Below, in pieces: positions 34,692-42,881 of a stretch of DNA of 62,845 bases (position 1 is its first letter; every line of letters begins with the position of its first letter). Source of the stretch: JBBRXZ01 sp038232415 (GTDB taxonomy: Bacteria > Patescibacteriota > Saccharimonadia > Saccharimonadales > UBA4665). The position numbers and the translations under genes were made by a program. Under the pieces are notes generated by a model that did not search any database, was not told the DNA's origin, and saw only the letters and a list, made by a program, of their open reading frames with translations. The stretch covers positions 1-62,845 of the forward strand of contig JBBSHY010000003.1 of NCBI GenBank assembly GCA_038232415.1, given 5' to 3'.

Positions 34692-35717
34692 TTACGCGGC
34701 TATAACCTGCTTTTCCAACATTTCCTGGATGAAATCTCCGGGTAGGCGCATCAAACCCCGTACCGCTTTATTATCCGGAAAGCCTTTGAGTGATTCAGCG
34801 GCTGCGGCGGCATGCTGTTTGGCCGCGTCAATAGCCATTGCGATAGCGCCGCAATCTACCAGAGTCCTAGCTATTTCATTCGCTTCTGTTGCAGTTTTCG
34901 GACGTCCGTCGAGCCATAAGTTTGTCTTCGCGGCGATACTCTTACCGGCTTTACCGTCCCTAGCCAGCAGGACAGGCAAGGTGTAGACTCCGTTCATAAT
35001 GTCATTGCCCACGGGTTTTCCCATCAGCTCCTCTGTGGAAGTAAAGTTCAGGATATCATCTACACCTTGATAGACTCTGCCAAATGACATACCAAAAGAT
35101 TTTAATTGATTGACTTCTTCAGGGGGCATACCAGCCAGCTGTCCTCCAATCTCGCACGAACCAGCCATGAAGCCGGCGGTTTTCTTATCTGTAACAGTCT
35201 CATAAGCCTCTACTGAGCGCCGCGGATTGTATTTTTGCTCTTCTTCAAGAAACTGGCCGTCATACATAATGTCTATAATATCCGGCACTATAGCCGCCAC
35301 TTCCTGGTTAACGCGGGTTGCTTTTACACTAGCTAAGTTCTGTATGGAACCACCTGTCGTAAAGGCAGCTATTACCCCATGGCGGCTATAAATAGTTTCT
35401 ACGCCATGCCTTGTTTTAGCTCTGTCCATTGCGTCATCTATAACTAAGGATGCAATCTGTACGAACTCCACAGCAGCCGCAGCATCAATGATTTTCTCGT
35501 CAATTCTATAGCCCTGGCAAGCTGCGGAGGCAATTAACAGATTGGGTCTCAGTCGTCTGCCTCCACTATGGATAGCCTCTAACGTGGCGTCTCTGAGGCC
35601 TTTGCTCTCAGCACTAACTGTGACCTCCATGGAACGCTCTACACTTTCTATATGCTCTGCCATCTCATGGATGCCAAGCCGTTCTCCCATTTCGTGGGCA
35701 AATTCCGCAGACTTCAT
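34692..35717 (-). CDS. Polyprenyl (isoprenyl diphosphate) synthase
   Basis: This 341-residue trans-prenyltransferase has the first aspartate-rich motif as DDAMD (in LVIDDAMDRAKTRHG) and the second as VDDILNFT, with SGGRRLRP in the substrate-binding N-terminal part. It condenses isopentenyl diphosphate with an allylic diphosphate. The first motif is DDxxD as required. Chain length cannot be read reliably; residues before the first motif are Leu-Val-Ile, consistent with medium to long chains. It lies between envelope genes and the quinol oxidase operon, so its product could be a quinone tail, a heme O precursor or another lipid. GAGGAA precedes the ATG. Confidence 0.88.
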   Translation of the reverse strand: MKSAEFAHEMGERLGIHEMAEHIESVERSMEVTVSAESKGLRDATLEAIHSGGRRLRPNLLIASAACQGYRIDEKIIDAAAAVEFVQIASLVIDDAMDRAKTRHGVETIYSRHGVIAAFTTGGSIQNLASVKATRVNQEVAAIVPDIIDIMYDGQFLEEEQKYNPRRSVEAYETVTDKKTAGFMAGSCEIGGQLAGMPPEEVNQLKSFGMSFGRVYQGVDDILNFTSTEELMGKPVGNDIMNGVYTLPVLLARDGKAGKSIAAKTNLWLDGRPKTATEANEIARTLVDCGAIAMAIDAAKQHAAAAAESLKGFPDNKAVRGLMRLPGDFIQEMLEKQVIAA

Positions 35718-35745
35718 ACGTTCCTCATCTAAAGGAGTTACTGTA

Positions 35746-36168
35746 CTACTTTTCTGTGCTTACCGCAAATGTACCGTTGACCGTGTCGTCGGTATGGTCA
35801 TGGATCCGGAAGCTGCCGGCCTGCACTAAAGTAATAGTCAGGTTTTGGCCTCTGCCTAGATTCCTCTCCGAAACACCGTCATACGTCACATGCTGCTCAT
35901 GCGGCCCGAACGCGATTATCCTATCCTTATCATCCAAATTGGTAATGGTGAGAGTGTCGCAAAGCTTGGCCACGGTGCTAACAGGTACAACCTTATCATT
36001 TTCAATGACTACCTTGTACGCCCTATGCTCTCCGGCCTCACACTTTAGCCGAGCATGCCCAAGCTTAGCAGCCTGCGTATTAGTAACCAAAATAGCCCCA
36101 AAAACCGTAGCCGCCATCAACCCCACAATCAGGACAATTACCAGACCCGTCTTCAACCCTTTATTCAT
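35746..36168 (-). CDS. Membrane-anchored cupredoxin-like protein
   Basis: This 140-residue protein has an N-terminal anchor (about 7-28) and a small beta-sandwich of cupredoxin type (about 65-136): CDTLTITNLDDKDRIIAF, GPHEQH, then SFRIHDHTDD and NGTFAV at the end. His90, His93, His123 and His125 are candidate metal ligands. The type 1 copper Cys and Met are missing from the C-terminal loop, which has IHDH instead. Cys43 and Cys70 could form a disulfide. It may bind copper for storage or delivery rather than carry electrons. The quinol oxidase and the GlxA-like protein in this window both need copper. Assignment rests on fold pattern only. Confidence 0.65.
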   Translation of the reverse strand: MNKGLKTGLVIVLIVGLMAATVFGAILVTNTQAAKLGHARLKCEAGEHRAYKVVIENDKVVPVSTVAKLCDTLTITNLDDKDRIIAFGPHEQHVTYDGVSERNLGRGQNLTITLVQAGSFRIHDHTDDTVNGTFAVSTEK

Positions 36169-36196
36169 TCGTCCCCATTCCTCACATTCTAGCAGA

Positions 36197-36225
36197 TTGT
36201 CAAGTCAGCACTTTTGTGATATTAT
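36197..36225 (+). promoter_or_regulatory. Sigma70-like promoter TTGTCA-17-TATTAT
   Basis: TTGTCA (36197-36202) and TATTAT (36220-36225) are separated by exactly 17 nt, and the ATG at 36251 lies 25 nt downstream. The -35 overlaps a TTGACA on the opposite strand (36198-36203), so a divergent promoter may overlap it. It is one of the best complete promoters in the window. Confidence 0.6.
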
Positions 36226-36250
36226 CTTTAATTCAAGGGTTTATCTAGCT

Positions 36251-36841
36251 ATGAGTAACGAATTGTACCGAGCAATAAATGCTCAAGAGCAACAAGCTTT
36301 TGTCGATATTATTGATGGGATTGAGCACCTTCTTAGTGGTTTTGAAAGCGATGCGCACAAATATCTTGATGCAGATTTCATCCTAGACGATAAACTTATT
36401 CTAGTAATAAAGGGCGAAAGCAGCGAATCAGAGATTGAAGACCTCGACATTACGGATCCAATTGGAAGGTGGGCTGCAGAAGTCACAGACACTGATAGTG
36501 AAGAGGCTGAAGTATTAGAAAAAGAGACTTTTGAGGTATGGAAATACAAAGATGGCTACCAACCAGAGTACGACCGAGCATTTTTCCGTAGAAACAAAAA
36601 AGGTGAGCTGAAGTATGTTCCTACGCCATCAGAGAGTCAAGCAATAGACCAAATAAATAGAGGTCAAACAGAAAGCGCTGAAGAAGCATTTGGTGTGCTC
36701 AGAAGTGCACTTGAGAAGCAATCTGAAGAAGCAAAAGCTGCAGAAGAAAAAACACGTATGTATGGCTCTCGTTTCACTAAAGAACGTTTTGATCAAATTA
36801 TGGGTAAGTTAGGTAGACTGGGAAGCGCGCACCTCAAGTAG
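36251..36841 (+). CDS. Acidic soluble protein, unknown
   Basis: The ATG at 36251 gives 196 residues; upstream codons in the same frame are antisense to the cupredoxin gene and are not counted. The protein is hydrophilic and strongly acidic, with charged stretches such as ESSESEIEDLD and TDTDSEEAEVLEKE, and a helical Glu/Ala/Lys-rich C-terminal part (about 140-175). It has no signal peptide, membrane helix or recognised domain. A complete promoter lies upstream. Base composition is more AT-rich than the neighbouring oxidase operon, which may mean recent acquisition. Function is unknown. Confidence 0.65.
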   Translation: MSNELYRAINAQEQQAFVDIIDGIEHLLSGFESDAHKYLDADFILDDKLILVIKGESSESEIEDLDITDPIGRWAAEVTDTDSEEAEVLEKETFEVWKYKDGYQPEYDRAFFRRNKKGELKYVPTPSESQAIDQINRGQTESAEEAFGVLRSALEKQSEEAKAAEEKTRMYGSRFTKERFDQIMGKLGRLGSAHLK

Positions 36842-36906
36842 CTCCTGAAGTTCTTTTGTTGTGAAGTACGTCCACTACGCAAACGACTGAGGTAATACCA
36901 AAGTGT

Positions 36907-36912
36907 TATAGT
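36907..36912 (+). promoter_or_regulatory. -10 hexamer TATAGT for the cyo operon
   Basis: TATAGT lies 37 nt before the GTG start of cyoA. The -35 region reads GACTGA at 17 nt, a poor match. No clear Fnr- or Crp-like palindrome was recognised here by eye. Confidence 0.4.
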
Positions 36913-36949
36913 AAAGGAAGCATGAGAGGTTTAATTGGCGGGCTAAAAA

Positions 36950-37816
36950 GTGAATAAAAAGTACAGGGCAGCGTTTTTTGGCGTGCTTGTTTTATGGTTT
37001 ATCGGGCTGCTGGTCGTTTATCTGCATAATAGCAATTTTGGAGTGCTTAACCCTAAGGGGATAGTGGCGTTTAAGGAGCGGCGGCTGATGATTATCACGG
37101 TGCTTTTGGGGCTGCTGGTGGTTTTGCCGGTGTATGTTATGACTTTTGCTATAGCCTATAAGTACAGGGAAGGTAATAAGAAGGCTAAGTATTCGCCAGA
37201 GTTATCGGGGAATGTGTTTGCCGAAACGCTGTGGTGGGGCATCCCTACGGCGATTATTCTGGTGCTTTCGGTGATTACCTGGAACAGCAGCCATGATCTG
37301 GACCCGCATAAGGCTCTGGCTGTGTCGGGCAGGCCTATGACAGTGCAGGTGGTGGCGCTGGACTGGAAATGGCTGTTTATCTACCCGGAGCAGAACATCG
37401 CTAGCGTTAATTATGTGCAGTTTCCGGTGAACAAGCCGGTTAATTTTATAATCACGGCTGACGCGCCGATGAATTCGTTCTGGATTCCGCAACTCGGCGG
37501 GCAGATTTACGCCATGCCGGGCATGTCGACTCAGCTGCATCTAATTGCCGATAAGGCAGGCGATTATAAAGGCTCGTCGGCTAATATAAGCGGCAAGGGG
37601 TTTGCCGGAATGCGCTTTACGGCTAAGGCTAGTTCCGAAGCTGATTTTTCTAACTGGGAGAAATCAGCTAAAGAATCGCCTAATGGGCTTACTATGGCTG
37701 AATATAAAAGCCTGGTTAAACCGAGCGAGAATAATGCTGCGACCCTTTACTCATCTGCCGAGGCCGGCCTGTTTGATAATGTGGTGCATAAATACATGGT
37801 GCCGGGCAGGGAGTAG
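36950..37816 (+). CDS. cyoA: Cytochrome bo-type quinol oxidase subunit II
   Basis: The GTG start gives 288 residues. Two N-terminal helices (about 7-26 and 46-70) lead to an external cupredoxin domain. The usual CuA-binding Cys and His residues are absent (the loop reads MNSFWIPQLGGQIYAMPGMS), which marks it as a quinol rather than cytochrome c oxidase. LDWKWLFIYPEQNIASVNY and GFAGMRF are typical CyoA motifs. The N-terminus has no lipobox Cys, unlike E. coli CyoA. It is the first gene of cyoABCDE, ends in TAG, and the next gene begins 2 nt later. Confidence 0.94.
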   Translation: MNKKYRAAFFGVLVLWFIGLLVVYLHNSNFGVLNPKGIVAFKERRLMIITVLLGLLVVLPVYVMTFAIAYKYREGNKKAKYSPELSGNVFAETLWWGIPTAIILVLSVITWNSSHDLDPHKALAVSGRPMTVQVVALDWKWLFIYPEQNIASVNYVQFPVNKPVNFIITADAPMNSFWIPQLGGQIYAMPGMSTQLHLIADKAGDYKGSSANISGKGFAGMRFTAKASSEADFSNWEKSAKESPNGLTMAEYKSLVKPSENNAATLYSSAEAGLFDNVVHKYMVPGRE

Positions 37817-37818
37817 CG

Positions 37819-39783
37819 ATGTTAGGCAAATTAACTTTCCACGCATTGCAGCATGACCCGATTGTCCTCGGCGCCCAGATCACCATGGTTCTGGGTGCTT
37901 TGACTGCCATAGGCCTGCTTTTTTACTTTAAGCGCTGGAAATGGCTGTGGCGGGAGTGGCTGACATCGCTGGACCCTAAAAAAATCGGTGTCATGTACAT
38001 CATCGTGGCGCTAGTGATGCTGCTGCGCGGCGCTGCCGACGCCGGCATGATGCGCGCCCAGCAGGCCTTGTCTGCCGGTAATTCACATGGTTTTTTGACT
38101 TCCGATCACTTTCAGCAGATTTTTTCCGCCCATGGCACGATCATGATCTTCTTCGTGGCCATGGGACTGATGTTTGGCCTGATCAATCTGATCGTACCGC
38201 TACAGATCGGGGCCCGCGATGTGGCTTTTCCTTTCCTGAATTCGGTCAGCTTCTGGCTGTTTGCGGCCGGCATGGTACTGGTTAATCTGTCGCTGGCCGT
38301 CGGTGAGTTTTCCGCGGCTGGCTGGCTGGCCTATCCGCCTTTGAGCGAGCTGGCATATAGCCCGGGGGTGGGCGTGGATTACTGGATATGGAGTTTGCAG
38401 ATCGCCGGGGTAGGGAGTTTGCTTTCCGGTATTAACTTCCTGGTGACAATTTTGCGCCTTAGGGCGCCGGGCATGACTCTGATGAAGATGCCGATGTTCT
38501 GCTGGAGCGTATTATGCTCGATGGCGCTGGTAATTTTCGCTTTTCCGATTTTAACCGCTACGCTGGCAATGCTGGCACTGGACCGTACACTGGGAATGCA
38601 CTTCTTCACTGCCGGCGGAGGAGGGAACGCCATGATGTACGTCAACCTGATCTGGGCCTGGGGCCATCCCGAAGTTTATATACTTATCCTGCCGGCTTTC
38701 GGGGTCTTTTCGGAAGTGGTGGCTACCTTTTCGCGGAAACGGTTATTCGGTTATGTCTCGATGGTAGCAGCACTTATTGCCATAACCTTACTGTCGTTTG
38801 GCGTGTGGCTGCATCACTTCTTTACCATGGGAGCCGGAGCCAATGTTAATGCCTTCTTCGGCATCATGACGATGGTGATCGCCATTCCGACGGGGGTAAA
38901 AGTGTTTAACTGGCTGTTTACGATGCACAGGGGACGGATCCGGTTTACCACGCCGATGTTGTGGTTCCTGGGCTTTGTGGTGACCTTCTCGATCGGCGGT
39001 ATGGCCGGAGTGATGATGGCCGTGCCGGCTATCGATTTCCAGGTACACAACAGTCTGTTCCTGGTCGCGCACTTCCATACCATGATAATCGGCGGCGTAG
39101 TGTATGGCTTCTTTGCCGGCCTGACTTACTGGTTCCCCAAGATTTTCGGCTTCCGCTTAAATGAACGGCTAGGGCGCTATGCTTTCTGGTGCTGGTTTAT
39201 CGGTTTCCTGCTGGCATTCGTGCCTCTATATATACTGGGACTAATGGGTGCTACACGCCGCCTGGACCATTACGACGCCTCGCTGGGGTGGCAAGGATTG
39301 TTTATTGTGGCGGCTATTGGCGTGGCTATTATCCTGGCTGGCGTCGGTTTCCAGATATTACAGCTAATCGTCAGTATTAAGCAGCGCAAGGCTAATCTCG
39401 ATACCACTGGCGACCCTTGGGATGGCCGGACTCTGGAGTGGGCGACTGCTTCGCCGGCGCCGTTTTATAACTTCGCGGTTATACCAGAAGTTAATGACCG
39501 TGACGCTTTCTGGGCCATGAAACAACAGAAAACTACCTCTAAACCGCAATACGAGGATATATATTTACCAAGGAATAGCGGCATGGGGCTGTTCATTGCC
39601 GGTTTTACTTTCGTTTTTGGTTTTGCCGTCATCTGGCACATCTGGTGGCTGGCGCCAATCGGCCTGCTGGGCATCATTGTCTCAGTCATCCTCCGCATAT
39701 CCGATGATAATACCGAGTACCGAATATCGGCTAAGCAGCTGGCCAAATTGGAAGCCACGCCGGCAAGGGAGCAATCAGCATGA
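37819..39783 (+). CDS. cyoB: Cytochrome bo-type quinol oxidase subunit I
   Basis: This 654-residue, roughly 15-helix heme-copper oxidase subunit reduces O2 to water and pumps protons. The low-spin heme His lies in FSAHGTIMIFF. The CuB His and cross-linked Tyr lie in WGHPEVYILILP. The HHFFTMG pair and HFHTMIIGG carry the remaining CuB and heme ligands. The GHPEVY motif and a D-channel region with NxxxxxD-like spacing suggest an A-type pump. It overlaps cyoC by 4 nt (ATGA). Such an oxidase is known from some environmental Saccharibacteria. Confidence 0.96.
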   Translation: MLGKLTFHALQHDPIVLGAQITMVLGALTAIGLLFYFKRWKWLWREWLTSLDPKKIGVMYIIVALVMLLRGAADAGMMRAQQALSAGNSHGFLTSDHFQQIFSAHGTIMIFFVAMGLMFGLINLIVPLQIGARDVAFPFLNSVSFWLFAAGMVLVNLSLAVGEFSAAGWLAYPPLSELAYSPGVGVDYWIWSLQIAGVGSLLSGINFLVTILRLRAPGMTLMKMPMFCWSVLCSMALVIFAFPILTATLAMLALDRTLGMHFFTAGGGGNAMMYVNLIWAWGHPEVYILILPAFGVFSEVVATFSRKRLFGYVSMVAALIAITLLSFGVWLHHFFTMGAGANVNAFFGIMTMVIAIPTGVKVFNWLFTMHRGRIRFTTPMLWFLGFVVTFSIGGMAGVMMAVPAIDFQVHNSLFLVAHFHTMIIGGVVYGFFAGLTYWFPKIFGFRLNERLGRYAFWCWFIGFLLAFVPLYILGLMGATRRLDHYDASLGWQGLFIVAAIGVAIILAGVGFQILQLIVSIKQRKANLDTTGDPWDGRTLEWATASPAPFYNFAVIPEVNDRDAFWAMKQQKTTSKPQYEDIYLPRNSGMGLFIAGFTFVFGFAVIWHIWWLAPIGLLGIIVSVILRISDDNTEYRISAKQLAKLEATPAREQSA

Positions 39784-40379
39784 GCGAAAACACAGCCAGC
39801 CGGCAGCTGGAAAGACACCAGGCCGAATCCAAGACCCTCTTTGGCTTCTGGGTCTACCTGATGACCGACTGCGTGCTATTCGCCAGCCTGTTTGCGACCT
39901 TCGCGGTGCTTAGGAACAATACTTTTGGCGACCCTAGCGGCAACGACCTCTTCAGCCTGCCTTTCGTTCTGGTTGAAACGCTAGTATTGCTTACCAGCAG
40001 CTTTACAGTAGGCTTGGGCATCCTGGCTGCCCGCCGCCGTGACAAACAGCAAGTACTGATATTATTTGGCATTACGTTTTTACTGGGATTATTCTTCTTA
40101 ACAATGGAGGTGACAGAGTTCCATAAACTGTATTTAGAGGGCAATAGCTGGCGCCGCAGCGGTTTTCTTTCGGCATTCTTCACGCTGGTCGGCACGCACG
40201 GCCTGCATATTGCAACAGGGTTGCTGTGGATGGCCGTACTGCTTATTAAAGTAACGCGCCAAGGGCTTGGAAACACGATGATTAAGCGGCTGACGATGCT
40301 CAGTCTGTTCTGGCACTTTCTGGATATCATCTGGATCTTCATCTTTACGATTGTCTATCTGATGGGAAAAATGGTATGA
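39780..40379 (+). CDS. cyoC: Cytochrome bo-type quinol oxidase subunit III
   Basis: This 199-residue, five-helix subunit III carries the family motifs KTLFGFWVYLMTDCVLFASLF split across helix 1 and GTHGLHIATGLLWM in helix 4, with Glu in MEVTEFHKL. It stabilises subunit I and supports proton uptake. It is linked by ATGA overlaps at both ends (39780-39783 and 40376-40379), so translation is coupled across cyoBCD. Length matches E. coli CyoC (204). Confidence 0.95.
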   Translation: MSENTASRQLERHQAESKTLFGFWVYLMTDCVLFASLFATFAVLRNNTFGDPSGNDLFSLPFVLVETLVLLTSSFTVGLGILAARRRDKQQVLILFGITFLLGLFFLTMEVTEFHKLYLEGNSWRRSGFLSAFFTLVGTHGLHIATGLLWMAVLLIKVTRQGLGNTMIKRLTMLSLFWHFLDIIWIFIFTIVYLMGKMV

Positions 40380-40771
40380 GCAAAAAGCCTGAGATAATAG
40401 TCTCTCGACATGAGACGGGACATGGCACGGTCCGCTCCTACATGATCGGTTTTATACTTTCCGTCGTGTTGACTGTGCAGGCCTACGCAATAACAGAAAA
40501 CCATGTTCTCGGTGGCTGGGCTTTGGCCTTTACTCTGGCCGTCTTGGCAATAATACAACTGCTGGTCCAACTAATATTTTTCCTGCATCTCAACCGCGAA
40601 TCCCGGCCGCGCTGGAACCTTCAAGTACTGGTGTTTGCGGTCGGGGTAGTAGTGATTATTGTTTTCGGCAGCTTATGGATCATGAATAACCTAGCATATA
40701 ACCATGCCCACACTCAATCTCCAGCTAGCACTAACCAATTCATTATCAAAGATGAAGGGTATAAGCCATAG
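40376..40771 (+). CDS. cyoD: Cytochrome bo-type quinol oxidase subunit IV
   Basis: This 131-residue protein has three membrane helices in the CyoD/COX4-prokaryotic pattern, with the typical QLLVQLIFFLHLNRE at the end of helix 2. It assists assembly of the CuB site. It overlaps cyoC by 4 nt. Its stop codon is TAG (40769-40771), and the first base of a candidate AUA start for cyoE is at 40768, giving an ATAG overlap in place of the usual ATGA. Confidence 0.93.
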   Translation: MSKKPEIIVSRHETGHGTVRSYMIGFILSVVLTVQAYAITENHVLGGWALAFTLAVLAIIQLLVQLIFFLHLNRESRPRWNLQVLVFAVGVVVIIVFGSLWIMNNLAYNHAHTQSPASTNQFIIKDEGYKP

Positions 40772-41634
40772 GCCTATTCCGAACTTATTACCAGCTAACA
40801 AAGCCCGGCATCATCTATGGCAACGCTATGACTGCTGCGGCCGGTTTTCTGCTGGCAGCCTCCATAAAAGGTACGTTTGATCCGGGACTATTTTTAGCAA
40901 TCTTACTTGGTGCTTCGCTGGTGATCGCCTGTGGCTGCGTAATCAACAACTACATCGACCGGGGTATCGATCAAAAAATGGCAAGGACCAAAAAACGTGC
41001 TATGGTAACTGGCATAATTCCAGTACGTAACGCAATTATTTACGCCGTTATTTTGGGAATTTCAGGCTTCTTAATATTGGCCCTTTACACTAATGCACTG
41101 ACAGTAATTATAGGAGTGATAGGGCTGTTTTTTTACCTGGTTATGTACAGCGTTTGGAAGCGCCTTTCCGTCTGGGGAACTATGGTCGGCAGTGTTTCAG
41201 GCGCCACACCGATTGTCGCCGGTTATACAGCCGTGACAAACCGATTTGACGTAGGCGCGTTCCTCTTGTTTTTGATTCTGGTTTTGTGGCAGATGCCGCA
41301 CTTTTACGCCATCGCCATGTACCGCCTTAATGACTATAAAGCCGCCGGCTTGCCAGTATTACCGGTCAAGAAAGGTATGCGAGCAGCCAAACTGCAAATT
41401 ATGCTCTATATAGTTGCCTTTATAGCAGCCTCAGCTATGCTCACGCTCTTTGGCTACACCGGATACACATATCTGTTAATTATCAGCCTGATCGGATTGG
41501 CATGGCTATGGCGCGGTCTGGAAGGCATCAAAACAACTGACGACAAACCTTGGGGCCGCCAAATGTTCTTTTTTTCCTTGATAGTTATTTTGACCTTCTC
41601 GGTAACGCTGGCAACGGGTGCACTTTTACCTTAA
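40768..41634 (+). CDS. cyoE: Protoheme IX farnesyltransferase (heme O synthase), non-AUG start
   Basis: The enzyme farnesylates heme B to heme O for the oxidase. The UbiA-family first Asp motif is NNYIDRGIDQKMARTKKR and the second is LNDYKAAGLPVLP; about eight helices are present. The conserved N-terminus (YYQLTKPGIIYGN, matching E. coli YLQVTKPGIIFGN) lies upstream of the first ATG (40828). The frame is open back to a TAA at 40762, and no ATG, GTG or TTG occurs between. The AUA at 40768, overlapping the cyoD stop as ATAG, is the best candidate and gives 288 residues, close to E. coli CyoE (296). A base error is also possible. Confidence 0.85.
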   Translation: MGLFRTYYQLTKPGIIYGNAMTAAAGFLLAASIKGTFDPGLFLAILLGASLVIACGCVINNYIDRGIDQKMARTKKRAMVTGIIPVRNAIIYAVILGISGFLILALYTNALTVIIGVIGLFFYLVMYSVWKRLSVWGTMVGSVSGATPIVAGYTAVTNRFDVGAFLLFLILVLWQMPHFYAIAMYRLNDYKAAGLPVLPVKKGMRAAKLQIMLYIVAFIAASAMLTLFGYTGYTYLLIISLIGLAWLWRGLEGIKTTDDKPWGRQMFFFSLIVILTFSVTLATGALLP

Positions 41635-41708
41635 GATCACCGTAAGCGCTGTCACGAAGTAGCAGGTCCTAGCACAAGAAGTACAAGGCTATTTTATAAA
41701 TACTGTGG

Positions 41709-42296
41709 CTAGTGTAAAAAATATATGGCAGTCAGAACAATAACTAAAACAAACCAGAGTGCCAAAACAAATTTGTCTTTTCTCTTTGTTTTTTGCCAAC
41801 TTGCTTTATCAATTACGCCAAGGTCGCTCAACTCCCTAACCCAAATTACCGACTCGCTACCAAAGTTATAATTCATCTTGCTTTCAGGCGACAATTGCTC
41901 ATTAATTGCCATGTAGTTACCGATTATGAATGACTTAGTAGCTGTCTTTACCAGTAAACCAAGTACATGCTCCTCTATATTCACGTCGCTAAAAGTAAGA
42001 TCGAAAACAGTAGCCTCTTTAGTCTGAAATCGCAAATTTGATGTATTGTGCGATAAGTAACCGATAAGTATTTTATTCTCATCAATACCTTCCCAAGTCC
42101 AAGAAGTAAATCTACCGTTTGGTGTGGTGTACATTTTTTCACGCACTGGTCCTGTGACTTCAGAGCAAAAAGCGATGGTTGCGAAGCTTGTGTCTTCTTT
42201 TAAAACTCTGCTGACAGTAGCGGGATCGGCTAATAATTTAGTTTCTTGGATGTGTTTTGCTTGGGTCTTCACCTCTGATTGACCGGGGAGATTCAC
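41709..42296 (-). CDS. Tail-anchored protein of unknown function
   Basis: This 195-residue protein has a soluble N-terminal domain (about 1-170) of mixed strands and helices and one C-terminal membrane helix (about 175-193), so it is probably tail-anchored with the domain in the cytoplasm. It contains LLVKTATKSFIIGNYMAIN and FGSESVIWVRELSDLGV; no known family was recognised. It follows the protein at 42301 with a 4-nt gap and probably shares its transcript. It is AT-richer than the adjacent oxidase genes. Function is unknown. Confidence 0.65.
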   Translation of the reverse strand: MNLPGQSEVKTQAKHIQETKLLADPATVSRVLKEDTSFATIAFCSEVTGPVREKMYTTPNGRFTSWTWEGIDENKILIGYLSHNTSNLRFQTKEATVFDLTFSDVNIEEHVLGLLVKTATKSFIIGNYMAINEQLSPESKMNYNFGSESVIWVRELSDLGVIDKASWQKTKRKDKFVLALWFVLVIVLTAIYFLH

Positions 42297-42300
42297 TTTA

Positions 42301-42795
42301 CTAGTTTCCGTTTGTCACTGGTTTCATTTGCTTAAGCTTCTCGACTTTAGGTCCTGTGCAATTAGTTTCTTTCCCAAAGCCAATTTCATTTTCGTTCTTG
42401 GCAGCCGCTAATTCAAATTCATTGTCTTCGCCTGTGTTGTAAGTATTTGTTTCCTGATACGTACAAATTAAGTCTAAGTTATCTTTGTCGGTTTTATACA
42501 GCATCCTGCAGTTACCTGTATCCCCAGAAATAATTTCATAATACGACTTACCACCTTGTGAAGTAATTCCATTTTGCGACAAACTCGCTGGTTCACATTT
42601 AATAAACTTCTCCTGGAAGCATTTATTAGTGTCACATTTAGTAGTTTTGCTGGTTGAGCTGCTGACAGTGCTTGTGCTCTTACCATCTGATTTAGCGTTA
42701 GATTGGTAGACAAAATATCCGGCTGCCCCTAGCCCAAAGACCACAATAAAAACCAACGCTGCAAGTAAAATTGAACCTTGTTGGTTTTTCTTCAC
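42301..42795 (-). CDS. Secreted or anchored Cys-rich small protein, unknown
   Basis: The GTG start at 42795 follows a TATGCT -10 by 6 nt. The 164-residue protein has a short basic start, one helix (about 8-31) and an outside domain with six Cys (TTKCDTNKCFQEKFIKCEP, then GNCR, DLICTY and TNC), enough for three disulfides. The start QQGSILLAALVFIVVFGLG resembles type IV pilin-like or signal-anchor sequences, but the key Glu5 of pilins is not evident. It is co-oriented with the tail-anchored protein downstream. Function is unknown. Confidence 0.65.
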   Translation of the reverse strand: MKKNQQGSILLAALVFIVVFGLGAAGYFVYQSNAKSDGKSTSTVSSSTSKTTKCDTNKCFQEKFIKCEPASLSQNGITSQGGKSYYEIISGDTGNCRMLYKTDKDNLDLICTYQETNTYNTGEDNEFELAAAKNENEIGFGKETNCTGPKVEKLKQMKPVTNGN

Positions 42796-42801
42796 ATGTA
42801 A

Positions 42802-42807
42802 AGCATA
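42802..42807 (-). promoter_or_regulatory. -10 hexamer TATGCT with TTGCTT -35
   Basis: On the minus strand TTGCTT (42825-42830), 17 nt, TATGCT, 6 nt, then GTG at 42795. No Shine-Dalgarno is present, so a leaderless GTG-start transcript is predicted. Confidence 0.5.
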
Positions 42808-42881
42808 ACCGTACTAAAGGTTTTAAGCAACAATAATTACTACTAGCAAATGGGACGCTCCTGCCTTGATCTATTATGCAG

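Noticed and set aside
37219..37620. CuA site in oxidase subunit II
   Set aside because: The Cys and His ligands of CuA are absent, so it is a quinol and not a cytochrome c oxidase.
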